Positions 1-8,014 of a stretch of DNA of 21,388 nucleotides are shown here, piece by piece. The notes beneath the pieces are model-generated. The model did not search any database. It worked only from the letters and a program-made list of their open reading frames with translations, and was not told where the DNA came from. Position 1 is the first letter of the stretch, and each line of letters starts with the position of its first letter. This stretch comes from Bacteroidales bacterium. Lineage in GTDB: Bacteria; Bacteroidota; Bacteroidia; Bacteroidales; UBA932. The DNA lies in NCBI GenBank assembly GCA_016293535.1, contig JAEDEB010000039.1, forward strand, positions 1 to 21,388, in the 5' to 3' direction. Made by a program: the position numbers and the translations under genes.

Positions 1-27
1 GCGTAAGTAATTGAAATTTATATAATT

Positions 28-41
28 GTTAAATTTTTAAC
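28..41. promoter_or_regulatory. Short AT-rich palindrome upstream of the first lipoprotein gene
   Basis: Arms GTTAAA and TTTAAC are perfect inverted copies separated by TT, ending 8 nt before the GTG start at 50. It overlaps an AT-rich stretch (TATAATTG at 21-28) that resembles the Bacteroidota -7 element TAnnTTTG with one mismatch. It could be an operator or a chance palindrome in AT-rich leader DNA. Confidence 0.25.
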
Positions 42-49
42 GAATCATT

Positions 50-697
50 GTGAATAAGCGGTTGAACAGAATCCCAATCTGCGGTGCAACTCTTGCCTTG
101 ATCCTTTCAATATCGTCCTGCAACAAGGCGGGCGCACCGGTCGGGGATGTCAGCCTCGAGATTTCCGAGATTACGATGCTGGAAGGAAAGACACTCGACA
201 TCACGGCTACTGTCGATCCGACAGACGCTGACATTGTCTCAGTGGTCTGGACAAGCAGTGATGAAGGAGTTGTCGAAGTTGTTCCAATCGCAAATACCGG
301 GAAGAAGAAATCATCAAGGACAGTTTCGCTCAAGGCTAGCATGAAGGGAAACAACCCTGGAGAATGCACCATCAATTGCGATGTGCTGGGTCGTGACGGC
401 AGCATGGCGGAAGCCATATGCAGGATCAAAGTCGTCTCAAACAATCCAAAAGTGACGGCAATAGCTTTAAATGTTGAGAAGGCGGTGCTAAAAAGCGGGG
501 AGAAGATTCAGCTGCTTGCGGCTCTGGAACCGTCTGAGGTTCCTGATGACGATGTGCAGTGGACAAGTTCCGCACCAAGCATAGCGAAGGTGTCGGACTC
601 AGGTCTCGTAACTGCGGTTGCAGCCGGGAATGCCAAAATCACGGCCAAAAGCAAGAGCAGCGGACTCACTGCCGTATGCAACGTTATCGTGAATTAA
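50..697 (+). CDS. Ig-like (Big_2) domain lipoprotein
   Basis: Predicted exported lipoprotein of 215 residues. The N-terminus has basic residues (NKRLNR), a hydrophobic stretch and a lipobox ending LSISSC at about residue 24, so the mature protein would be lipid-anchored at the cell envelope. Two bacterial Ig-like modules follow, at about residues 33-132 and 135-215. The second has the typical Big_2 pattern: VTAIALN, VQWTSSAPSIAKVS and the end GNAKITAKSKSSGLTAVCNV. The start is a GTG; it is chosen because the first in-frame ATG lies past the signal peptide. It has no enzyme motif, and such proteins are often surface adhesins or glycan-binding accessories. It is separated from the PUL by two minus-strand genes, so a functional link is not shown. 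Its upstream neighbour is outside the window. Confidence 0.8.
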   Translation: MNKRLNRIPICGATLALILSISSCNKAGAPVGDVSLEISEITMLEGKTLDITATVDPTDADIVSVVWTSSDEGVVEVVPIANTGKKKSSRTVSLKASMKGNNPGECTINCDVLGRDGSMAEAICRIKVVSNNPKVTAIALNVEKAVLKSGEKIQLLAALEPSEVPDDDVQWTSSAPSIAKVSDSGLVTAVAAGNAKITAKSKSSGLTAVCNVIVN

Positions 698-744
698 GTG
701 ATCTTCAAGAAGAATGGAGCCACTCTTAGACCGGCAAAGACGGG

Positions 745-2175
745 TCAGAGACGTCGTAGTTGAAGGCGGTGGTCGATGCAGGCCGGAAGTTCCTCGGTAT
801 AATGGGTAACCATAATCAGGGTCTTTTCAGGATCTGAGCAATACCCGTCAATAATGCTGCGTACCTTGGCTGTCGATGCATTGTCCAGTCCGTGCATGGG
901 TTCGTCCAGTATAAGCAGGGGCGGATTCTTCACAAAAGCCCTGGCAACCAGGCACATGCGCTGTTCGCCGCTAGAGAGGGAAAGAAAATTCCGCTGAGCA
1001 AGCGAAGCAATGCCGAAACGATCCATCCAGGCAAGACAGGACTCCTTCTGGCTGTCTGACGGCCTGCGGTACAGACCGACGGTGTCGAACAGACCGCTCG
1101 CAACTATATCCAGAGCAGGAATGTTCCTGTAATATGAGCGATGCATCTCCGGAGAGACGTAACCGATATTCTTCTTGATGTCCCAGATACTCTCTCCTGT
1201 TCCTCTCCTGCGCCCGAACAGCTCTATGTCACAGGCATACGCCTGAGGATTGTCCGCACAGATAAGACTGAGCAAGGTGCTCTTTCCGGAACCATTCGCG
1301 CCGGTCAGGGCCCAGTGCTCGCCCCGCCTTACGACCCAGCTGAGATCCTTCAGTATCGTCCTGTCTCCATATCGGATTGTCACCCCATTGAGTCTAAGCA
1401 CCTCCGCCGACACTCTATCTCCATCCCGCGTCCCACTAGGGCGTCCGTCTGTCTCGCGTCTATCCGGCGCTGCAGAAAAGGGATACTTCGGTCCGACTTC
1501 GAGTCCCTTCACGGGTACGATGTGGGTTATGAACTGCGGGACCTCATCCATTCTGGAGAGCACGAGAATCAGCGTAAGCCCGGCTTCCCGTATCAGGGAT
1601 TCGAAAAGAAGGTTCAGCTGTCCACGGGTCTCAATGTCAAGGCCAATATATGGGCTCTCCATCACAAGGACCTCAGGCAGGCTAACCAACTGCTTTATCA
1701 GCAAAAACTTACGCAGCTCTCCGCTCGAAAGGGAAATGACATACTTGTCTCTCATTCCCTCTAGATGGAAAATGGACATCAGTTTCTCCAGCCTCGGTCC
1801 GGATCCGGCACCGATACGGTCGAGAATCTGACCGACTGTCGGAGTTTCAGGGTCGATGTCCATCTGGTTCCATCGTTGCTGCATATAATATGACGCATCG
1901 AATGCGCCGTATGAATCCCTGAAACTTATATAGCGGATATTGTCGCTGACATAAGGGCTTTTTCCCGACGGGAAATCATAGTGTACAACGCTGTCTTTCA
2001 GCCTGTATTGACCTGTAAGTATCCCCACAAAACGGGTCTTTCCCGCAGCGTTGTCGCCTACCACGGCAATCTGCTCCCCTTTCTCGACGGAAAAATTGAC
2101 CGGCGAGCCCATCGCATACAACGAATTTGCGATGACCCCGTCCCTGATCTCTATGATTTTTCTGCTTTCCGACAT
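745..2175 (-). CDS. Two-domain ABC ATPase, ModF/PhrA-like
   Basis: Cytoplasmic ATP-binding protein of 476 residues with two ABC domains on one chain and no membrane segment, the layout of the ModF family. Domain 1 has a Walker A at 40-47 (GDNAAGKT) and a signature at 149-153 (LSSGE). Its Walker B reads VLVMESP (169-175), so the usual DE pair is replaced by ES, and the H-loop histidine position is Ser207. Domain 2 is complete: Walker A 292-300 (GANGSGKST), signature LSSGEQ at about 399-404, Walker B LLILDEP with Glu425, and H-loop His458. So one of the two composite ATP sites is predicted to be catalytically weak. ModF proteins are named for linkage to molybdate transport, but no mod genes are visible here, so the cargo or partner is unknown. 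It lies 75 nt downstream of the LOG-family gene on the same strand and converges with the lipoprotein gene at 50-697. Confidence 0.85.
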   Translation of the reverse strand: MSESRKIIEIRDGVIANSLYAMGSPVNFSVEKGEQIAVVGDNAAGKTRFVGILTGQYRLKDSVVHYDFPSGKSPYVSDNIRYISFRDSYGAFDASYYMQQRWNQMDIDPETPTVGQILDRIGAGSGPRLEKLMSIFHLEGMRDKYVISLSSGELRKFLLIKQLVSLPEVLVMESPYIGLDIETRGQLNLLFESLIREAGLTLILVLSRMDEVPQFITHIVPVKGLEVGPKYPFSAAPDRRETDGRPSGTRDGDRVSAEVLRLNGVTIRYGDRTILKDLSWVVRRGEHWALTGANGSGKSTLLSLICADNPQAYACDIELFGRRRGTGESIWDIKKNIGYVSPEMHRSYYRNIPALDIVASGLFDTVGLYRRPSDSQKESCLAWMDRFGIASLAQRNFLSLSSGEQRMCLVARAFVKNPPLLILDEPMHGLDNASTAKVRSIIDGYCSDPEKTLIMVTHYTEELPACIDHRLQLRRL

Positions 2176-2250
2176 AAGTAATATGAAGAAAATAAGCTGC
2201 TTCAGAAGATGATGCAGGTAATTTTTTGAAGATTATCAAAGTTCTGATTA

Positions 2251-2805
2251 TCAGTCAATACAGCGAGTTCTGCAATCTTCAAGATTGCTTAAGGCCGTTT
2301 CTATGCTGTCTGTTATCAGAATATAGTCCGAGAGTTCACCCCGGAGCATTCCCTCGCGTTCCAGGCCTCTGAGCATTTCCTTGACACCATCCCAGAAACC
2401 ATTGATATTCAGCAATATGACCTTCTTGTTATGATAGCCTATCGTATGAGAGGCGGCTACACTGAAGATCTCATCCAGAGTCCCTATGCCTCCCGGAAGG
2501 GCAATGAACACGTCACTCATATCCATCATCATCTGCTTTCTCACACTCAGGTTGGGCACGTCTATGCGCTCTGAGATATATTCACTGGGCTGAACGTGAG
2601 ACTCGACCCTCTCCGGGATGACTCCAATTGTACGTCCTCCGGCAAGACTGGCCGACTTTGCCACACACTCCATCAGCCCCATATTGCAGCCTCCGAACAC
2701 CAGCTCGTGTCCGGTCTCAGCAATCAGCCTACCCAGCCTTGCGGTTTCCTCGAAATACAGGGGATCGATATTGTCATTTGCCGAACAGAAAATACAGACT
2801 CTCAT
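2251..2805 (-). CDS. LOG-family (TIGR00730) nucleotide phosphoribohydrolase
   Basis: Cytoplasmic Rossmann-fold protein of 184 residues. It carries the LOG family hallmarks: FGGCNMGLM at about 37-45 (family GGGxxGLMG), the RK pair at 89-90 and PGGIGTLDE at 104-112 (family PGGxGTxxE). Members hydrolyse cytokinin riboside monophosphates or other nucleoside 5'-monophosphates such as AMP to free base and ribose 5-phosphate; the physiological substrate here is not known. The reading frame stays open upstream to 2871, but the start at 2805 gives MRVCIFCSA, the normal family N-terminus, and the extra 22 residues look like leader DNA. It is divergent from the SusC-type gene and upstream of the ABC ATPase on the same strand. 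There is no sign of truncation. Confidence 0.88.
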   Translation of the reverse strand: MRVCIFCSANDNIDPLYFEETARLGRLIAETGHELVFGGCNMGLMECVAKSASLAGGRTIGVIPERVESHVQPSEYISERIDVPNLSVRKQMMMDMSDVFIALPGGIGTLDEIFSVAASHTIGYHNKKVILLNINGFWDGVKEMLRGLEREGMLRGELSDYILITDSIETALSNLEDCRTRCID

Positions 2806-2878
2806 ACAGGCAGGAAATGGTTTGATAACAAATTTGACAGTTGCTGATATATCCAGCCCGCGAATATACAAAATTTCA

Positions 2879-2916
2879 CAGGAGACAGCGGGTATATCAG
2901 GAGACAGCGGGTATAT
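2879..2916. repeat. Two perfect tandem copies of a 19-bp unit
   Basis: The unit CAGGAGACAGCGGGTATAT occurs at 2879-2897 and again, without any gap, at 2898-2916. It lies in the spacer between the divergent LOG-family and SusC-type genes. The end of the second copy overlaps the left arm of the inverted repeat at 2913-2967. It could be a pair of protein-binding sites or a slippage duplication. Confidence 0.9.
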
Positions 2917-2967
2917 TAAGTAATTATTCCCACCGTGTTAAGCGGTAGTTAAATAATTACTTAATAT
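2913..2967. promoter_or_regulatory. Perfect 16-bp inverted repeat, possible operator of the PUL promoter
   Basis: ATATTAAGTAATTATT at 2913-2928 and its exact reverse complement at 2952-2967 enclose a 23-nt centre. The centre can form an inner ACCG/CGGT stem (2932-2935 with 2943-2946). The right arm ends 8 nt before the -7 element at 2976, so it covers the place where a -33 element would sit. There is no T-tract after it and no gene ends here, so it does not look like an intrinsic terminator. A dyad bound by a transcription factor is the simplest reading. A hairpin or a relic of a mobile element are alternatives. Confidence 0.6.
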
Positions 2968-2975
2968 GGGTCTGA

Positions 2976-2983
2976 TAGATTTG
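2976..2983 (+). promoter_or_regulatory. Bacteroidota -7 promoter element for the PUL
   Basis: TAGATTTG matches the Bacteroides -7 consensus TAnnTTTG exactly. It lies 39 nt before the ATG of the SusC-type gene, which would leave a leader of roughly 30 nt. No TTTG was found at the -33 spacing, where the inverted repeat arm lies instead. This suggests a promoter that depends on an activator. Confidence 0.6.
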
Positions 2984-3022
2984 CTAAAGACAGAATAACC
3001 ACAGTAACCAATCATATCGGCA

Positions 3023-6000
3023 ATGAGAGCAACAAAACTAACACTCAGAATAGCCGCGTCATCAATTCTTGTCCTGGTTCTTCTCACAGTGGCTTCCGGG
3101 CACAGATCAGCCGCTGCTTCCGTCACCAGCAGCAACGGGACCAGCCTCGGCAGCAGCAGCGGGACCAGCCTCGGCAGCAGCAGTGTGGCTGCAGCTGAAA
3201 GGGATGGAAAGGTGACTTGTATTGTAAAGGACAGGGAGGGAATGCTTCCCGGCGCAGTAATCAGAATCAAGGGCAGCGAGACTGCGGCAGTCACCGACCT
3301 TGACGGCAAGGCTACGCTCGAACTTGGCAGCAGCGCAGCGGCAAAAGCCGATGGATCAGGGGAAGTGACACTCGTTGTGTCGCTTATGGGCTACAAGAGC
3401 GTCGAGCTCAGGGCGGCTGCCGGCAGCACGGTGGAAGTCACCCTCGAGGAAGACAGCCAGTACCTTGATGAAATAGTCGTAATCGGATACGGAACGGCGA
3501 AGCGCAAGGATTACACAGGCTCCGTTTCGTCCGTCAGGCTTGAGGACTCCCCTATCGCATTGGCAGTCAACAGCAATGCACTCGAATCCATAAAGGGTAA
3601 CGTCGCCGGACTCGACATCGGTGCCACGAACTCAGCCGGAGGGCAGCCGTCGATGCAGATACGCGGACAGAAGTCCATTTCAGGTTCGTCGGCACCCCTC
3701 ATCGTACTTGACGGCCTCATCTTCATGGGCGGAATCAACGACATCAATCCTGCCGACATCGCAAGCATAGACGTGCTAAAGGACGCAAGTTCTGCCGCTG
3801 CATACGGTTCCCGTTCCGCAAACGGAGTCATTGTCATTACCACGCGCAAGGGCGCATCCGGGAAACCGATCATCTCCTTCAATGCATCCTGCGCCATTGC
3901 GACCTGGTCCAACAAGCCGAAAATGAAACAGGGTCAGGACTATGTGGATGCCATTATGGCCGGACTGGGTCTTCAGGACCTGAGTTGGATGAGCCGTCAG
4001 GAGTACTACAACTACCAGAACGGAAACAGCACCGACTGGCTCGCCTACTCGACAAGGACAGGAATAAAGCAGGACTACCAGGCGGCAGTCAGCGGGGCTG
4101 GGGAAAAGGTGAACTACTACCTCTCCGCATCCTGGACCGACAACAGGGGCATAGTGAAAGGTGATGACTTCAACCGTCTCAACCTGATGGCCAAGATAAG
4201 CACGGACATCACGTCCTGGCTGAAAATCAATGCGGATGTGTCCTACACCCGTCAGGACTACTCCGGAATCGAGGCCAATATGCTGACAGCCTACTACCTC
4301 AGCCCTTACGGTATGCCTTACAGGGCCGACAGCGACAAACTCGAGAAATATCCTATGACCCAGAGCGACGGTCTCCAGAACCCGCTCTGGCAGACAGACA
4401 CCGAACTGCGGCAGCAGACTGACATCAGGGACAACTACCGTCTCCAGACAAGCGCCCTGATACGCTGTCCATGGGTGGAAGGTCTAAGCGCAAGACTGAA
4501 CTTCTCTTATACTGACACACGCCGCAAGAGCACCGATTTCCGCCATTCGGGTTACTTCGTAAAGGAGGGAAACTACGATGACGACACAAGGTACAGTATG
4601 GCTACGCTGAAGAATCTCCTCGCCTCGGCCGAGGGAACGGTAAAGAACGAAAAGACCAAATCCCTGCTCTTCGACGCCATCATCAACTACAACCGCACAT
4701 TCGGCAAGCACAGCATAGACGCCACTCTCGTCGCAACGAGGGACAGGTCCACCTATGACGCAGAATCATTCAACGGCAAAGGATTCCTCGAAAACGGAAA
4801 CACCACTCTCGGTATCAACGGGCTCGGAAAAGCCGAAAATTACAACATCTGGCAGGACGGCGCCGAAACCGCCAACATAGGATACCTCGCCAGGGCCATG
4901 TACTCGTACGATGAACGCTACTCCTTCACGGCATCATACCGCCGCGACGGTGCATCCGTGTTCGGACGCAATAAGAGATGGGGAAATTTCTGGTCGCTCG
5001 GAGCCGCCTGGACCCCATCCAAGGAAGCCTTCTGGGGTAAGAATCTCAGGAACATACTCACCGACTTCAAGGTCAAGGCATCTTACGGAGTCAACGGAAA
5101 CCAGACCCTCGCCGCATTCAGCACCCTGTCAAAGGTCACCAACGGCAAGAACGGCGGCATAATGATAGAATTCGACAACAGCGAGATAAGCTATGGTGTA
5201 GCCATCCAGTCAATGGGGAACAACGACCTGGGATGGGAGGCGACGACAGCGTTCAACACCGGTTTCGAATCCTCCTTCTTCAAGGGCAGGCTCGACCTCG
5301 ACGTCGATTTCTACTACTCCCAGACCAAGGACCAGATTTTCACCAGGACCATTCCGGTGATGACAGGTTTCGAATCCGTGAAATCCACGATGGGCCAGGT
5401 TGACAACCTGGGCTTCGAGATGACCATACGCTCTATCAACATCAACCGTTCCGGCTTCCAGTGGACCTCCGGCCTGACATTCTGGATAAACAGGAACAAA
5501 CTCGTCCACCTCTACGGCGAGGACCTCGACGGGGACGGGAAGGAGGATGACGACATCTCCAACAACCTCTTCATAGGCAAGAGCCTCGGAGCCGTGTACG
5601 GTTATATTCAGGACGGAATAGTCCAGACTGACGACTACGATTACATAGGCCTTTACAAAGGAGTTCCGGGCTCGCCAAAATATGTCGACCTCAATGAGGA
5701 CGGAGTCATCGATTCCGAGGACAGGGCCATCTTGGGATACAGTTCCCCGAACTTCAAGCTCAATTTCGCCAACACACTGTCATACAAGCAGTTCGAACTG
5801 TATTTCATGCTTTCCGGAACCTTCGGTGGCGGAGGACGTTTCATAAGGTCCAACCCGAACGCATTCCGCCTGACCAACGTGACAGGCTATTCGACGGCAA
5901 ACCGCATAGACATCCCTTGGTGGACGCCGGAGAACAGGTCTGACACATACCCGTCCCCGACCTTCTCCACTGACGGAAGATACCTCGCCCTGCAGGACAG

Positions 6001-6220
6001 GACCTTTGTCCGCCTTCAGGACCTCACCCTCTCATACTCCCTTAAGAAGAGCCTTCTCGAAAGGGCAAAGATGTCCTCTCTCAAGGTCTTCATCTCGGGC
6101 AAGAACCTCTTCACCATCACTAACTGGGTAGGTGACGACCCGGAGACCGGTTCATCCGTACTCTCCTCCGCCCTTCCTGTGTCAAGATCTGTTACTGCCG
6201 GTGTATCAATATCATTCTGA
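3023..6220 (+). CDS. SusC/RagA-family TonB-dependent outer-membrane transporter
   Basis: Outer-membrane importer of 1065 residues expected to take up an oligosaccharide using TonB energy together with the SusD-type partner encoded next. A signal peptide (about 1-32) is followed by a Ser/Gly repeat linker (39-54) and a carboxypeptidase-regulatory-like domain (about 63-147, with AVTDLDGKATLEL). The family junction motif DEIVVIGYG is at 149-157. The plug domain follows, including the SusC hallmark LKDASSAAAYGSRSANGVIVITT, and then a long beta-barrel that ends VSISF with the usual terminal phenylalanine. No N-terminal STN domain is present, so direct signalling to an anti-sigma factor is not expected. 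It is the first gene of the PUL, driven by the promoter at 2976. Length and motifs are normal for the family. Confidence 0.97.
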   Translation: MRATKLTLRIAASSILVLVLLTVASGHRSAAASVTSSNGTSLGSSSGTSLGSSSVAAAERDGKVTCIVKDREGMLPGAVIRIKGSETAAVTDLDGKATLELGSSAAAKADGSGEVTLVVSLMGYKSVELRAAAGSTVEVTLEEDSQYLDEIVVIGYGTAKRKDYTGSVSSVRLEDSPIALAVNSNALESIKGNVAGLDIGATNSAGGQPSMQIRGQKSISGSSAPLIVLDGLIFMGGINDINPADIASIDVLKDASSAAAYGSRSANGVIVITTRKGASGKPIISFNASCAIATWSNKPKMKQGQDYVDAIMAGLGLQDLSWMSRQEYYNYQNGNSTDWLAYSTRTGIKQDYQAAVSGAGEKVNYYLSASWTDNRGIVKGDDFNRLNLMAKISTDITSWLKINADVSYTRQDYSGIEANMLTAYYLSPYGMPYRADSDKLEKYPMTQSDGLQNPLWQTDTELRQQTDIRDNYRLQTSALIRCPWVEGLSARLNFSYTDTRRKSTDFRHSGYFVKEGNYDDDTRYSMATLKNLLASAEGTVKNEKTKSLLFDAIINYNRTFGKHSIDATLVATRDRSTYDAESFNGKGFLENGNTTLGINGLGKAENYNIWQDGAETANIGYLARAMYSYDERYSFTASYRRDGASVFGRNKRWGNFWSLGAAWTPSKEAFWGKNLRNILTDFKVKASYGVNGNQTLAAFSTLSKVTNGKNGGIMIEFDNSEISYGVAIQSMGNNDLGWEATTAFNTGFESSFFKGRLDLDVDFYYSQTKDQIFTRTIPVMTGFESVKSTMGQVDNLGFEMTIRSININRSGFQWTSGLTFWINRNKLVHLYGEDLDGDGKEDDDISNNLFIGKSLGAVYGYIQDGIVQTDDYDYIGLYKGVPGSPKYVDLNEDGVIDSEDRAILGYSSPNFKLNFANTLSYKQFELYFMLSGTFGGGGRFIRSNPNAFRLTNVTGYSTANRIDIPWWTPENRSDTYPSPTFSTDGRYLALQDRTFVRLQDLTLSYSLKKSLLERAKMSSLKVFISGKNLFTITNWVGDDPETGSSVLSSALPVSRSVTAGVSISF
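3137..3184 (+). repeat. In-frame 24-bp tandem repeat coding GTSLGSSS twice
   Basis: Two 24-bp units differ only in the last base and encode GTSLGSSS-GTSLGSSS (residues 39-54 of the SusC-type protein), just after the signal peptide. The copy number could change by slippage without breaking the frame. The translated stretch looks like a flexible linker. Confidence 0.9.
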
Positions 6221-6226
6221 CGGAAA

Positions 6227-8014
6227 ATGAAGAACAGCATATTCAGAACTATCTGCGCGGTTGCGCTCACGGTGTTTGTCTCTGGCTGCAAAGACAACGA
6301 ATTCCTTGACGAACACCCTAAATACTTCTACACCATAGACAATGTCTTCTCCAATCAGGATCAGGTCGACCAGGCCCTTGTGAACTGCTACAACAAGATC
6401 CGCTACCTCCACTCGATGGGCGGAGAAGGCAGGGAGATGTTCGTATTCCGTTGTCAGAACGGAACGGATATGTACGACGTAAGCCCGATCAGAAAGAACT
6501 ATCAGTTCAACGACTACTCAAACCTCAACCCTGAACGTCCGGAGTACAAGTACATCTTCGGGTTCTGGTACAGGATGATTTCTTATGCCAACCTCGCCCT
6601 CTACGGAGCTAATCTCGATGGCATTGAATGGGATTCCGAGGCCAGCCGCCGCTACATCATCGCTCAGGCCCATTTCTTCCGTGCATGGGCATACAAGAAT
6701 CTGGGTGAATGTTTCGGCGGGGTCTTCATCGTACCGGACCTCTGCTTCGAGCCAAAATTCGATTTCGAGCGCGTCTCCCGTTCCGAGACCTACAGCTACG
6801 CAATCTCCGAGCTCGAATGCTGCATAGACGACTTTCCGGAGACACATCCGGAGAAAATCCGTATCGTGAAGGGAGCCGCCCTCCACACTCTCGCCGCCCT
6901 TTACCTCGACCTGGGCATTGCCCTGGAAGAGGAAGGCCGCGCCAGTGAAGCCAAAGATGCCTGGGAGAAATCCGTGAAATATGCCTCCGACGTTATCGGG
7001 GACGGCATCCACTCCCTGATGACCCAGCGTTTCGGAACCCGTTTCGCGGACGGTCCGCATTTCTATTACGCAAGCAACAGCCGCGACAAGACGGAGGAGC
7101 ACAGATATGAGAAGGCCGGGGTCACCATAGAGGGCAATGTCTATTGGGACATGTTCCAGAGGGGAAATGTCGCGTTCCAGGACGGCAACAAGGAAGCCCT
7201 GTGGGTAATCCACTGCGACCTTGACGCCTATGTGGAACAGGACAAGGGTTCAAGGCTCAACTACTCCCGTTCCTTCTCCCCTACCGCGAGGGATGCTGTC
7301 CCTGGCATACTCGAGGGACTTATGGAGGATGTCGGAGGCCGCGGAGTGACATGGGTGTTCCCTACCGAATACGCCCGTTCCCTCATATACGAAGGTAAAT
7401 GGGGCGAAGGTGACATCAGGAACAGCGATGCAGTCTTCAGAAAGACTTTCCTCGGCAATGTAAAGGGCAACAGCTACTACGGCAAACTCATCCCGTGGTC
7501 AGTACTCTACAGGCTGGGACAGAGCGAATCATCGAGGATCAACGCATACACCCAGATGTTCCCTATCTCCTGCAAGGTCGCATCCGATGTCTATCCGGAC
7601 GATGACTTCGGTGGAAACAAGAGCTATCTCTACAGGGACGATTACGTAATCCGCCTCGCCGAGACCTATCTCATACGCGCGGAAGCCTATATGAGGGTCG
7701 GTGACAACGCCAACGCCGCCAAGGACATCAACGTTGTCCGTTCGAGGGCACAGTGCAAGTACCTGGTCAGCGAGGCCGACATTAACCTCGATCTCATACT
7801 TGACGAAAGGGCAAGGGAACTCATATACGAGGAATACAGATGGAACACCCTCCTGAGAATGGGCGGAACGGTCGCTGTGGACAGGATACGCCAGTATGCA
7901 TACTGGGACTATCCGCGCAGCGGTTCGATGAAGAACTTCAGCGTATGGCCGATTCCGCAATCCGTAATAGACACCAACAAAGACGTAAAAATCGATCAGA
8001 ATGAAGGCTGGTAA
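6227..8014 (+). CDS. SusD/RagB-family glycan-binding lipoprotein
   Basis: Outer-membrane lipoprotein of 595 residues that would cap the SusC-type barrel and capture the glycan. The signal peptide ends in the lipobox VSGC at about residue 21, followed by KDNEFLDEHP, the typical SusD beginning. The body is helical and TPR-like, with AQAHFFRAWAYKNLGECFGGV in the N-terminal half. The C-terminal half has YLIRAEAYMRVGDNANAAKD, ILDERARELIYEEYRWNTLLRMG and the end of the RagB domain, WPIPQSVIDTNKDVKIDQNEGW. The start is 6 nt after the SusC-type stop. The stop overlaps the start of the next gene by 14 nt, so co-translation is likely. SusD sequence alone does not reveal the substrate. Confidence 0.97.
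   Translation: MKNSIFRTICAVALTVFVSGCKDNEFLDEHPKYFYTIDNVFSNQDQVDQALVNCYNKIRYLHSMGGEGREMFVFRCQNGTDMYDVSPIRKNYQFNDYSNLNPERPEYKYIFGFWYRMISYANLALYGANLDGIEWDSEASRRYIIAQAHFFRAWAYKNLGECFGGVFIVPDLCFEPKFDFERVSRSETYSYAISELECCIDDFPETHPEKIRIVKGAALHTLAALYLDLGIALEEEGRASEAKDAWEKSVKYASDVIGDGIHSLMTQRFGTRFADGPHFYYASNSRDKTEEHRYEKAGVTIEGNVYWDMFQRGNVAFQDGNKEALWVIHCDLDAYVEQDKGSRLNYSRSFSPTARDAVPGILEGLMEDVGGRGVTWVFPTEYARSLIYEGKWGEGDIRNSDAVFRKTFLGNVKGNSYYGKLIPWSVLYRLGQSESSRINAYTQMFPISCKVASDVYPDDDFGGNKSYLYRDDYVIRLAETYLIRAEAYMRVGDNANAAKDINVVRSRAQCKYLVSEADINLDLILDERARELIYEEYRWNTLLRMGGTVAVDRIRQYAYWDYPRSGSMKNFSVWPIPQSVIDTNKDVKIDQNEGW

Noticed and set aside
698..744. Terminator between the converging genes at 697 and 745
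   Set aside because: No stem-loop with T-tract could be found on either strand in this 47-nt gap.
2231..2253. Two GATTATCA octamers 15 nt apart between the ABC ATPase and LOG-family genes
   Set aside because: Short and AT-rich, with one copy overlapping the LOG-family stop; chance is likely.
2806..2871. Upstream extension of the LOG-family frame by 22 codons
   Set aside because: The extra residues do not resemble the family N-terminus, which begins at MRVCIFCSA encoded from 2805.
2913..2967. Invertible promoter flanked by inverted repeats
   Set aside because: The segment between the arms is only 23 nt, too short to hold a promoter, and no recombinase gene is nearby.
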